A program made the translations under genes and the position numbers. Below, piece by piece: positions 1 to 10,846 of a DNA stretch of 64,000 nt (position 1 is its first letter; the number at the start of each line of letters is the position of its first letter). The stretch is taken from NCBI GenBank assembly GCA_945859605.1, contig OX243817.1:21978123-22042122 (forward strand), written 5' to 3'. A model generated the notes under the pieces. It had not been told where the DNA came from. It ran no database searches and worked only from the letters and a program-made list of their open reading frames with translations. This stretch comes from Lumbricus rubellus. Lineage: Eukaryota; Annelida; Clitellata; Crassiclitellata; Lumbricidae.

Positions 1-693
1 AGCAGGATGGACGGCCGGCCGACAAAAATATGGCAGCCCGAACGGATCACCAGAATAAGCTTTTGCACGTGTGGTAGCTTTGTGTCAAAAGTTATTGTTA
101 ATTTGACAGAATTTTAGTGCAATTAAGGTCGGAAGAGTAAACACATCCAAGTTCCAAGCCGGAACTTCTCGCTTTCTGACGTCATGTTCTGTTTAGAGCT
201 CATATCACAGGTAGATTATGAATAACGAATGACGTCACAACTTTCAACTTTTAAGGGCGGCAGTGATGTGCCATTGCAGTAATAAAATAATAATCAAAAT
301 GATAATAATAACAAACAAACAAACAAAAATAATAATAACAATAATAGCGATTATGATACTGATGATAATAGTGGAAGAATTTTAGGAAAATCGACTCAAT
401 AAATTTTCACAAGCTAGAGACTTGGCATAGTTGTTAAGTACACCCCACTGATGAAAATACCAAAAGTCCTCATAAATCCGAGCTGTGCTCGAGCCGCCAT
501 CTTGGAAAATGGCGGCCGAAATTCGGTGTTTATATATTATGATATCCGTGCATTATATTATGATATCCGTGCATTATAGTATGATATCCGTGCATTCTAA
601 TATGATATCCGTGCATTATATTATAATATTCGTGGATTTTATAATGATATCCAGGGGCGGATCCAGGATTTCTGGTTAGGGGGGGCGTAATTA

Positions 694-1545
694 CTACATA
701 CATACATACATACATGCATACATACATGCATACATATATACATACATACATACATACATGTACATACAATACATACATGCAATACATACATACAATACAT
801 ACATACAATACATACATACAATACATACATACAATACATACATACAATACATACATACAATACATACATACAATACATACATACAATACATACATACAAT
901 ACATACATACAATACATACATACAATACATACATACAATACATACATACAATACATACATACATACAATACATACATAAAATACATACAATACATACATA
1001 CATACAATACATACAATACATACATACAATACATACATACAATATATACATGCAATACATACATGCAATACATACATGCAATACATACATGCAATACATA
1101 CATCCAATACATACATACAACACATACATACAACACATACATACATACAATACATACATACAATACATACATACAATACATACAATACATACATACAATA
1201 CTTACATACATACAATACATACATACAATACATACATACAATACATACATACATAGACCTACATACATACAAGCAAACATAAGTACATACATACATACAT
1301 ACATACATACATACATACATACATACATACATACATACATACATACATACATACATACATACATACATACATACATACATACATACATACATACATACAT
1401 AGGCCTACATACATACAAGCAAACATAAGTACATACATACATACATACATACATACATACATACATACATACATACATACATACATACATACATACATAC
1501 ATACATACATACATACATAGGCATATAAGCCCACACACATACATG
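694..1545. repeat. (CATA)n and (CATACAATA)n microsatellite
   Basis: Long array of CATA with an interspersed CATACAATA unit and two AGGCCTACATACATACAAGC interruptions. Long ORFs on both strands here are translation of the repeat and are not genes. Confidence 0.97.
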
Positions 1546-1606
1546 CATTTGTTCGGCGAAGTGGTGAAGGGTATAGGCCTAATTAATATAGTATGCATGC
1601 ATGTAT

Positions 1607-1674
1607 ATATGTATGTATTATGTATGATTGTATGTATGTATGTATGTATGTATGTATGTATGTATGTATGTATG

Positions 1675-1703
<29 letters not shown>
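1607..1703. repeat. (TATG)n microsatellite
   Basis: Complement-phase tetranucleotide array, inverted relative to the CATA array 60 bp away, so the pair can fold back. Confidence 0.95.
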
Positions 1704-1706
<3 letters not shown>

Positions 1707-4636
1707 AATAATATAGTCGATGCCAATTTATCAAACGATAATTAACATAGTAATGATAGAAATTGAATACACTAGTAGCTTATTTGTATAAAAATATTCA
1801 ATAGGCAAGGGATGCGCCTCATCCATGGACCGCACGCCACTGAGCGTTAAGAGAATGATTATGAGTAGGCCTACTTCTATATCCTTGATTTGCTTTTGTT
1901 CAGGCAGCTGAACGCTTTCGGCGGCTATAATCAGCACGACGAATTTCAAAATTATAATGATAATAATCATATGCCATCTTTTGAGATTTAGGCCTAAGAT
2001 AGGCTTATGTCTTACCAACGGCAGTCTGCTTATTCGCAAATGATAAAACTGCTTGTTTAAGCCGTTTTGACGGCGGACGACTCGACATATTTTTTAATTG
2101 ACCAATTTCTATTTACGTAAATTTTGTCTGTACATGAACTTTGTGAATGACGTCACGGCAAAAGTCATTGGTCACGTGGGCAACGTCTGCTGGCAACTCA
2201 GGTAAGTAGGTAAGAGAGCTCCATTCTGCCGGTCCAGCTACTTCAAACATCCTATTCCCAAATTTCAATTATATTAGTTTTAGGTCAGTTTAGTTTGAGA
2301 ACATTTGCTGAGGTTTAGGGGGGGCGTACGCCGGCTCCGCCCCCCTCTGAATCCGCGCCTGATATCAGTGCATTATATTATGATATTCGTGCTTTATAGA
2401 CTGATATCCGTGCATTATATTATGATATCCGTGCATTATAGTATGATATCCGTGCATTATAGTATGATATCCGTGCATTATATTATGATCTCAGTGTATT
2501 ACATGTATATTACGATATTCGTGGACTTTATAATGATGTCAATGCATTACATTATGATATTCGTGCGTTATAGTATGATATCTGTGCATTATATTATGAC
2601 ATCCGTATGATCCGTACTTACCACTTGATGCTCTTAAAATCTGTGTTTGGGATAACGATATTGAAGTTGCATATGGGCTCATATTGAATCTTGCACCGTG
2701 AAAAGACCAAAAAATGACCAAATATTGTTTAATTGTACGCGGCTGCTCTAGATAAAGTCAAAGATAAAATTTCAACGGTGATCGTTGGCCAGTACACGGA
2801 TCTACGTAATTGCAACTGCAATGGCCCCGAATGATTTTAAAGAACTTTGGTTTCTGAAGCCAGGGAAATCAAACGGTGCTCCTATCAGCTTTTGCATACA
2901 CATTAAGAAAGTGACTATGGGAGAAGCTTGTGAACTTCTACTCTCTGCAAAAGTCTGCATGCTCATGCAATGACTGGATGTGATACAACTTCAGCACTGT
3001 ACGCTAAAGGGAAAAATTAAGGGTATAAAGCTTATTAAGAATCACGAGGAGTTACACGGGCGGAGTTTGATTTCCGTTTTCATCGCACTTCTGAGCTTTG
3101 TGGGGAGGGCATTATCAAATTTCAATTGTATTGTATTGTATAGAGGGGCTAATGCCTTTTGGGGGCGGGGCTAAGCCCGGAAAAGGATACACTTTTCATG
3201 GTAAAAAGCTGAATCTGGGCCTTCTTGTGGGGCTTATCTCACCCTAACCCCTGATAAACTCCGCCCATGAGGAGTTGAGAGATGAATGGAAAATATTTCA
3301 CCAAAAAGTAGGCCCTATGCCAGTAAAGATATGCAGGGAACCTTGATGATGCAGAGCCGTGCAATTTCAACAGGAACCTCTTTCAATTGTCATTTTTGAC
3401 TTTATCTAGAGCAGCTGCATACAATCAAACAATATTTGGTCATTTTTTGGTCTTTTGACGATGCAAGATTGAATATGAGCCCATATGCAACTTCAACATC
3501 GTTATCCCAAAACACAGATTTTAAGAGCATCAAGTGGTAAGTACGGATCATACGGATGTCATAATATAATGCACGGATATTATAATATATTGCACAGATA
3601 TCATACTATAACACACGAATATCATAATGTAATGCATTGACATCATTATAAAGTCCACGAATATCGTAATATAATACACTGAGATCATAATATAATGCAC
3701 GGATATCATACTATAATGCACGGATATCATAATATAATGCACGGATATCAGTCTATAAAGCACGAATATCATAATATAATGCACTGATATCATTATAAAA
3801 TCCACGAATATTATAATATAATGCACGGATATCATATTAGAATGAACGGATATCATACTATATTGCACGGATATCATAATATAATGCACGGATATCATAA
3901 TATAATGACTGAAAACTAAGTTACATAAGCCTAGCATAGACACTGATATAAATTTGATCTTAAATTATCATTCGCAGGACAGCATTTGTTTTTCCCGCCA
4001 TAAAAATTAGTACATCGCATTGAAATACAATTATAATGACTAGTTTATCCCACGTAACATTTTTATTTGTATTCCTAGAAAGAAATGTTATACACAAAAC
4101 TTCTTTGTCTTTTCATGAGGATCACTTTTGCTGTTTTGTATTTCTTTGTATCTGTGATGGTTCTGGAGTTATTGACAAAACACCGAATTTCGGCCGCCAT
4201 TTTTCAAGATGGCGGCTCGAGCACAGCTCGGATTTATGAGGACTTTTGGTATTTTCATCAGTGGGGTGTACTTAACAACTATGCCAAGTCTCTAGCTTGT
4301 GAAAATTTATTGAGTCGATTGATCTTTTTTCTTCTAAAATTCTTCTACTATAATAGTGATGGCAATGTAGGACGCAGGTGTTTCTCTGGCGCTGCTTGAC
4401 GCGAGTTAATAGAATATGCTTTACAGTTACTAACATTTGCTTTACATTAGGCCCACTTTTCTATGATAGGCCGATACTAGGCCTATTGGCTACTGTAGTG
4501 TTACTTCTAGCATTGTGTGTTATAGGCCTATTGCATAACTTATCGATATCCCATTGTGCGTTTGCAAATGGAGTAATAAAGGCCTATAGCCTACTCTACA
4601 GTCTTTACTATACAGAGTTAGTAAAGCTGGCCTAGT

Positions 4637-4894
4637 TAGCTACACTGGTAAGCGAGAGCGGCATTTGTCTGTTGGATACAACAGACTGCGGTTCAAGCCC
4701 CGGGTTGGGAATTGGCACTCAAAGATTTAGATATCTCGGGCTAGCACGCGTGGGACGCGATGGCGCAAGCTGCTGCGGAGCGACCTTGGGCAAGTTGCTT
4801 ACCCATCATTGTCTGCGGGGAAGGCAACGGGAAACCACCTCACTCATCTCATCCTCAGGAGCGTAAAAGCCAATGAACCTGCCTTTGGGCAGAG
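4637..4894 (+). mobile_element. tRNA-derived SINE, family 1 (5' part, interrupted)
   Basis: tRNA-like head with box A-like TAGCTACACTGGTAAGCG and box B-like GGTTCAAGCCCC, followed by a body ending near GAACCTGCCTTTGGGCAGAG. Two more copies are at 19083-19355 and 37471-37745. The tail continues at 6003 after an insertion. Confidence 0.85.
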
Positions 4895-6002
4895 GGTATC
4901 CGGACTTTACCCCCCGGCCCATTACCCCCCTGCCATTACCCCCCTGCCATTACCCCCCGACCATTACCCCCCGTAGGACATTACCCCCCTGCCATTACCC
5001 CCCCGGTCCAGTGTATGTGTGTAGGCCTATGTATGTATGTATGTATGTATGTATGTATGTATGCATGTATGTATGTATGTATGTATGTATGTATGTATGT
5101 ATGTATGTATGTATGTATGTATGTATGTATGTATGTATGTATGTATGTATGTATGTATGTATGTATGTATGTATGTATGTATGTATGTATGTATGTATGT
5201 ATGTATGTATGTATGTATGTATGTATGTATGTATGTATGTATGTATGTATGTATGCATGCATGCATGCATGTATGTATGTATGTATGTATGTATGTATGT
5301 ATGTATGTATGTATGTATGTATGTATGTATGTATGTATGTATGTGTATGCATGTATGTGCGTATGTATGTGTGTTTGTATGTATGTATTCATGTATGTGC
5401 GTTTGTATGTATGTGCGTATGTATGTATGTGTGTAGAGTATGTATGTGTGTAGGTGGGTATGTAGGTAAGTAAGTATGTATGCATGCATAATTGCATACT
5501 CACATACACACTTACATGCATACTTACATACATACATACATACATACATAGGCCTACAGCAGTACACACATACACTGGACCGGGGGGTAATGGCAGGGGG
5601 GTAATGTCCTACGGGGGGTAATGGTCGGGGGGTAATGGCAGGGGGGTAATGGCAGGGGGGTAATGGGCCGGGGGGTAAAGTCCTAGACCCCATACATACA
5701 TACATAGGCCTACAGCAGTACACACATACACTGGACCGGGGGGTAATGGCAGGGGGGTAATGTCCTACGGGGGGTAATGGTCGGGGGGTAATGGCAGGGG
5801 GGTAATGGCAGGGGGGTAATGGGCCGGGGGGTAAAGTCCTAGACCCCATACATACATACATAGGCCTACAGCAGTACACACATACACTGGACTGGGGGGT
5901 AATGGCAGGGGGGTAATGTCCTACGGGGGGTAATGGTCGGGGGGTAATGGCAGGGGGGTAATGGCAGGGGGGTAATGGGCCGGGGGGTAAAGTCCTAGAC
6001 CC
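4895..6002. mobile_element. G-rich foldback element with 8-bp target duplication
   Basis: Inserted into a SINE and flanked by GGGCAGAG (4887-4894 and 6003-6010). Ends GGTATCCGGACTTTACCCCC and, inverted, GGGTCTAGGACTTTACCCCC. Arms are built from a ~14-bp GGGGGGTAATGGCA-type repeat; the right arm contains three tandem copies of a ~153-bp unit. A (TATG)n array forms the centre. The 8-bp duplication suggests a hAT- or P/Galileo-type integration. No transposase inside. Confidence 0.87.
5028..5485. repeat. (TATG)n microsatellite
   Basis: Near-perfect tetranucleotide array, degenerating at its right end into TATGTGTG variants. ORFs here are repeat translations. Confidence 0.96.
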
Positions 6003-6033
6003 GGGCAGAGAACCTTCATCATCATCATCATCA
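6003..6033 (+). mobile_element. SINE family 1, displaced 3' end
   Basis: Continues the SINE after the foldback insertion: GGGCAGAGAACC followed by (ATC)n. The intact copies at 19 and 37 kb show the uninterrupted order. Confidence 0.82.
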
Positions 6034-6059
6034 CTATACAGAGGTAACAACAGTACTGT

Positions 6060-6330
6060 TGCTAAACTGCTCTACGCCGCTGCTTCCTGGTTGGGCCTTA
6101 ATTACTACAGCCGCTGATCGACAGAGACTCGAGAGACTGCTCGCAGCGTATCGGTTACCTAACTTACCTCCCTCCAGGTGCTGCAACTGTTGCAATGCGA
6201 GTCGGTGTGACTGAGGACCGACTGATGCATGCAGTGGCCAGGAACGATTTTCCACGTCTTTTCCCGCCAAAGAACAACCGTCGTCCGGATCTCATGGCCC
6301 GTATGCACAATTCTGAAATATGACCGGAGC
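6060..6330 (+). pseudogene. LINE reverse-transcriptase C-terminal relic
   Basis: Frameshifted remnants read LYAAASW, then AADRQRLERLLAAYRLPNLP, then TEDRLMHAVARNDFPRLFPP and a stop. This is the C-terminal tail of CR1/jockey-type LINE ORF2 proteins. At least two frameshifts; dead. The same family appears at 26.6-27.4 kb. Confidence 0.72.
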
Positions 6331-6481
6331 TTTTCTCTAGAGTTATTTTTAAACATTATTACTGAAACATAGTCTAACTATATATAGGCCTATAGATTCA
6401 ATTAAATTCCAAAACTGATTGCTCCTTTAATATGATTAGGCTATTTCAATGTAATTTTTGTCTATCTCAATGCAGACCTAC

Positions 6482-6640
6482 CCAGTGCTATAAGTGGTTT
6501 TTTTAAAGAAGTGCCTGGACGCCCCTTACCTTTCAAAAAGAAGTGCCAGGACGCTCTTAAGGTGTGCTGGCCAAATAAGTGGCAGGACGGCATAGAGATT
6601 TGAAAATAAGTGCCAGGACGCCGTCTATGACCGTCCTGCC
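6482..6640. repeat. Degenerate minisatellite, AAGTGCCAGGACGC unit
   Basis: Four to five imperfect copies of (A)AAGTGCCAGGACGCC with T-rich spacers. No coding potential. Confidence 0.65.
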
Positions 6641-6656
6641 ACACTTTAAACCCTAT

Positions 6657-6807
6657 CATAGGTGCAATCACGTCCTAAAAGTTGGGAGGGGGGACCATAA
6701 TGAATCACGTCCTAAAAGTTGAGGGGGACCATAATAATAGAGTTAGGGGACCACTCAAAAGTTGGGGGGACGCGTCCCGTGGGTCCCATAGGGTGGTTGC
6801 GCCTATG
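6657..6807. mobile_element. hAT-like MITE, 151 bp
   Basis: Ends CATAGGTGCAATCACG and, inverted, CATAGGCGCAACCACC. Near-identical 8-bp flanks AACCCTAT and AGCCCTAT (7 of 8). Confidence 0.72.
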
Positions 6808-7014
6808 AGCCCTATCATCTGAAAGGCTAACCACACCACGTGTAGGCCTACTGGAAAGATGGTCTGTTGCGCAACGAGAATAAGAGCGAAAACCGGTCAA
6901 GAGTCAAGAGTGTGCCTGAAGCCAATCGCTGAACACTGCAGAAACAGATCTGATGGACATTTGTAAGTCATTAAATTCGTATGTCTATAGGCTACAGATT
7001 ATATTACAGACTTC

Positions 7015-7338
7015 CATGGGCGTCCGCAGCGGGGCGCAAGGGGGCGCAAGTGCGCCCCTGGATTTTTCGCATATATGCCTAGTTGTACAATCTAGATTAT
7101 TTGATTGTGATTGTTACAACGCGATTTTCAATGTGATTATCGATTTGTTCTACAAGTTGAATCTATATTTCTTTGGGCGTAGGCCTACGGTATAACCGTT
7201 AACGTAGCCTATAGGTAGGCTATAGGATTCTCCCGTGGTAATATGGAAATTCAAACTGTCACCCATTAAATTTAGACCATGTGACAATTATTTAAAAGTT
7301 TGCGCCCCCCCCTAGAACAATTCCTGCGGACGCCCATG
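7015..7338. mobile_element. hAT-like MITE, 324 bp
   Basis: Perfect terminal inverted repeat CATGGGCGTCCGCAG and perfect 8-bp target duplication CAGACTTC (7007-7014, 7339-7346). Related copies at 17115-18129 and probably 10312. Confidence 0.9.
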
Positions 7339-7346
7339 CAGACTTC

Positions 7347-8633
7347 TGTGGTTTGCCAACTAAATGGGTATGGCTTTAGTGATGGAGAGGTAGGCCTATA
7401 GCTATCATATTACCAAGCAATCTGCATGCATACAAGTCTGTCAGACACAAACGCCCATTGTTAGATTCGATTTAGACCACATGTCTGTATGCCTGCCTTT
7501 AGTCTATAACTTTATAGGTTAGCTATGTGTACAAATCAAGACAATTAATATAGTACGTTTGAACTACTTCATCAAAGTGCATTTTAGGCGATCTGACTAT
7601 GTAGCCTAAATATTGAGTCTACAATGCTGGGTCTTCAGAAATACGATACTTCAATTGTAAATACCCGAAACAAACGAGTGACTTTGTCTTTCTCGACTCG
7701 CCGATTTAAGCGCAATATTATTTTATAGCCTACGGGAAGCGAGTGATAACATACGAAAGAGACAGAGAATCTCTCTATGAAAATAATATGATTAACTGTT
7801 CACATACATGTAAGAGAAAAATTATTTGCAGGGTTAAAATGGGTTTTAAAAATCTACCGTCTCTTTCTCTATAGGCTATAATATTATTATAATGGTCGTC
7901 TGACAACGGGATATTGTTCTTCATGTGGTATTTCCAGATTCTGCTTGATGCAGAATTCGTCTATGATCACGTCTCGTGTCTCGACGGCTAGCTTTCAAGA
8001 TTGAGGTTTAGAAAGTTTTGAGTCTATAGGACAGGCGCTATATATGTTCCTCTGAGGATGTGGAGTATTCACCTCATCAAGATTCTATTTCTGCACGGAG
8101 TCTTTAACTCTTTGCAGCCGACAATCGGTTAGACGGAATCTTGTCTTGCAATTCAACCTATGTGATTTTTTAAATAAAAAGGGGGAAAGTCGGAACACGC
8201 TTAAGATGTAGCATATAGAGCAAGTATAAATCTAAATGCTTATTATTCTTAATCTGTTTTAATCCGATTTTATCCCCATGGCTGATTATAGAATAGCTTA
8301 TCTTTACTAGGTTGAATATAATAACACCCTCCGTTAAACCTGATCTAAAGTTCTAAACTACATTATTCTGACATAATCCATTCCAATATTCAGTTTCTCA
8401 CAATAATTCACACAATAGCAGGACTGAATTCACGCCAGAACTTACCTTTTTGCGATGTATGTTGATATTATTCTTGTCACTCTCTTCCTTGTATGCGAGC
8501 CCACCTGTCCATTCAGAAAAAAACACGATTTTGGAGATCGAAGAAAGGGCAGACTAGCCTATTGCAAACAGGTTGAAATATTTTGACTACCGGTAGGCCT
8601 ATTAACTTTTATGTTTGAAGACATCTCATTTAA
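7347..8633. other. No recognisable feature
   Basis: AT-rich sequence with scattered TAGGCCTA palindromes. A strong donor-like GTAAGTTCT on the minus strand near 8450 has no convincing exon attached. Confidence 0.5.
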
Positions 8634-8963
8634 ATGTCAGGTGAAACGAAGTCAGTCGTCAATCCAGAACTAAACTTTGATTCTGTAGACACGAAGCGAA
8701 GCTACGTTGATGCTTCCGACACTTCAGCTACGTTTGACGATGTGGCTACATCCCATACTGCGGCTATTCGCAGTGGCCAGGTTGCGCAAAGCACAGAAGC
8801 CAAATCAGCACAACTGTTAAGCTACAATCCAGGTTATATGGATGAACGAAGGACAACAACCAATCTGGACATTTCATCAGCAGCCACAGTCGCAACAACA
8901 TCAATCAATGCATTGACATCTAGTCAGACATTGAATGCATCAAAATGTAGCCTAAGCTTTTAA
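8634..8963 (+). CDS. Hypothetical Ser/Thr-rich ORF, 109 aa
   Basis: ATG to TAA, rich in Ser, Thr and Ala, with no signal peptide, membrane segment or recognised domain. Sense composition looks more coding-like than surrounding AT-rich DNA. It could be an upstream exon of the NHL ORF 2 kb away (possible donors CCAG|GTTGCG and CCAG|GTTATA lie inside) or chance. Confidence 0.25.
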   Translation: MSGETKSVVNPELNFDSVDTKRSYVDASDTSATFDDVATSHTAAIRSGQVAQSTEAKSAQLLSYNPGYMDERRTTTNLDISSAATVATTSINALTSSQTLNASKCSLSF

Positions 8964-9107
8964 ATTAATTTAATCTCAAAATGTTTTAAACAATTTTCAA
9001 CATAAAATTATTTGACTGAAATCACTTTTAGCGCTTGCATTGAGTTAGGCCTACTCTACAATTTACAAATAACAATAATTTGTTATTTGCAAATTTGTTT
9101 TGTAATT

Positions 9108-9935
9108 GGGCAATTCCAAAGTCACTGACGTAACATTCGCACAGAAATGTTGCAACAGTTTTAATTCTAGCACACTATGATTTCACTGCTTATACAAAAA
9201 TTTTATGCCAAATTATTTTACTATATTATCCTTCTTAAAAGTCAAAAAAGAGTTGGCAGAAAATGTATGTAGGTATTTTTAAAAACAGTTTTTGTGTGTT
9301 GTCACTGACGAACGCATTTTGGACATCGAAATTATTGCAATTCGTATACGCATTAAAATCTTCTGAAACATCACTGCAAACTTTTTATTAAAGTTTTTAA
9401 AATTATTAGTACAAGTTGTGGCATACATAGAAAGTTAAAAATTCTTATCCAAAACTCACTTAGTCATAATTTCACTGTTGATTAGATGTCACTGACGTAA
9501 CATTAAAATGTCACTGACGTAACGCTTCCGAAAAGACAAATACTACTTGCAGTAAATTTACTAGTTATGGTTCACAAGTATGTAGGAATACTTTATAAAT
9601 CATCCAGTGTTGTTGGATACTGCAATGTGTTCACCTAGAGTGAAAAAGCCCCTTCTGTTTACCACTAGGCTGTTGGCTTCATATTCACTAATGTCTTTGC
9701 ATTTCCACAAGTTTGAACACCGAAATAGCAGCTCATGGACTGATTTAATCGATATTTCATTGCTATCTCGTAGTGTAGAAGGCAAATTCTTCAAATCAAC
9801 CTGACATTTTCGTGATAGCCTACTTGTAGCAACAAACATTATGATACTTTACACTCACTGAAAAACAAGTTTTGGACACAGAATTTTGCAGAATTTTGTT
9901 TTGGTTTCTGTGTCCCATTTTCCGTGGAATTGCCC
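9108..9935. mobile_element. Non-autonomous DNA element with repeated TGACGTAA motifs
   Basis: Inverted ends GGGCAATTCCA (9108-9118) and TGGAATTGCCC (9925-9935), flanked by AATT on each side, which may be a 4-bp duplication or part of the repeat. Inside are four GTCACTGACG(T)AAC copies (9120, 9301, 9488, 9511). No transposase. Confidence 0.62.
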
Positions 9936-10311
9936 AATTCCGAAAATTAATCAAGACACATTTTTAGCAGTAGCTTATCTATAAATCTTGAAAACACAAT
10001 AATATTTCAGCATACAACGTTAATCAATGGGTAGCCTACACCATCACATAGGCTATGGCACTGTATGAATTAGGCCTTTACTTATTAGTGATCAACTCTA
10101 TAGATTGATGAAAACTTTCTTTGCAGAAAATTGGTTTACTAGGCCTACTGGCTTGAATTTCTTTTGTATAATTGACTTTATAATTGGTCTAAAAGTCATT
10201 TGTCTTTATTGTGTCATATTCAATGTTTCAAATGTTTGAGAGTGAAAGCCAGTTTTAGCGATGCTGGAATGATTAATTTTTAGAGTCCTTTTAATTCGAA
10301 ACCCATAGAAC

Positions 10312-10610
10312 CATGGGCGCCCGCAGAAATATTTGCAGGAGGGGCAAAACTCGATCATTACGGTTGAAATTCTTTGTTACAAGGGGTTGAAAATGCAAAG
10401 CAGGAAATTATGAACATAGGCCTACATGGGTATTTTTCATAGAGGTTTATTTATGTAAATTTCTCAGTTTCACTTTTTTCATAGTTTTTATTATGAATAG
10501 ACCCTATAGTTTCTTTAGCGCAAAGAAATTTTTTTACAACCAACAGTAGTAGTTAGAAAAATAGGTGTCAACTTTCCAGGGGGCAAGTACCCCCCCCCCT
10601 CTTGCCCCTG
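10312..10610. mobile_element. Degraded hAT-like MITE of the CATGGGCGCCCGCAG family
   Basis: The left end CATGGGCGCCCGCAG matches the elements at 7015 and 17115. The right end near TCTTGCCCCTGATTATG is eroded, so the border is a guess. Confidence 0.45.
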
Positions 10611-10846
10611 ATTATGTTTGGAATCTCCAACGACTATTGCTAGGCCTAGGCCTACTCTACAAACGTAGTTATCTGTTAATTTGCATTAATAAGTGTAATC
10701 AGTTTAATGTTTACCCTATGTGAAATATTTATGCAATTTCCGAAACCCCAATTATCATCCAAAAACTAGGGGCACAACTCAATGTATTGAGTTTCCAGTC
10801 CAGTGCATAAACACGGGCCTTCCTAGAATCGTGAGGCCTCTGCTAA

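Larger units (their letters stand above)
652..2361. mobile_element. Non-autonomous DNA element nested in the foldback arm
   Basis: Ends CAGGGGCGGATCCAGG and, inverted, CAGGCGCGGATTCAGAGG. Flanked by ATATC (647-651 and 2362-2366); GATATC, 6 bp, is equally possible because of one ambiguous G. The other foldback arm at about 3781-3800 preserves the uninterrupted empty site. The interior is mostly CATA-type microsatellite plus about 750 bp of unique sequence without transposase. Confidence 0.82.
366..4357. mobile_element. Composite foldback element with tandem 20-bp subrepeats
   Basis: Outer inverted repeats at about 366-529 and 4178-4357 share the segment with GAGCTGTGCTCGAGCCGCCA. Inside, both arms carry arrays of a ~20-bp unit (GATATCCGTGCATTATATTAT type) at 530-651 plus 2362-2600 on the left and 3550-3915 on the right, then an inner unique inverted block (about 2605-2770 and 3390-3547). 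A 619-bp loop (2771-3389) has only short ORFs of no known family. Long inverted arms made of subrepeats are the hallmark of foldback/Galileo-like elements. The right arm has an extra 260 bp (3916-4177). Outer ends and target duplication are not exact. Confidence 0.7.

Noticed and set aside
694..1540. CRISPR-like array
   Set aside because: Direct repeats without unique spacers of fixed length, in eukaryotic DNA.
530..1598. Long ORFs on both strands rich in Tyr-Met-Cys-Val and His-Thr-Tyr-Ile
   Set aside because: They are translations of the CATA/TATG microsatellite; every frame stays open because the unit lacks stops.
2785..3174. Transposase in the foldback loop
   Set aside because: Only two ORFs of ~62-64 aa with no catalytic motif or homology I can recognise.
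4873..6050. ORFs of up to 351 aa across the TATG array and G-rich repeats
   Set aside because: Repeat-driven; no signal peptide, domain or codon bias, and they cross transposon borders.
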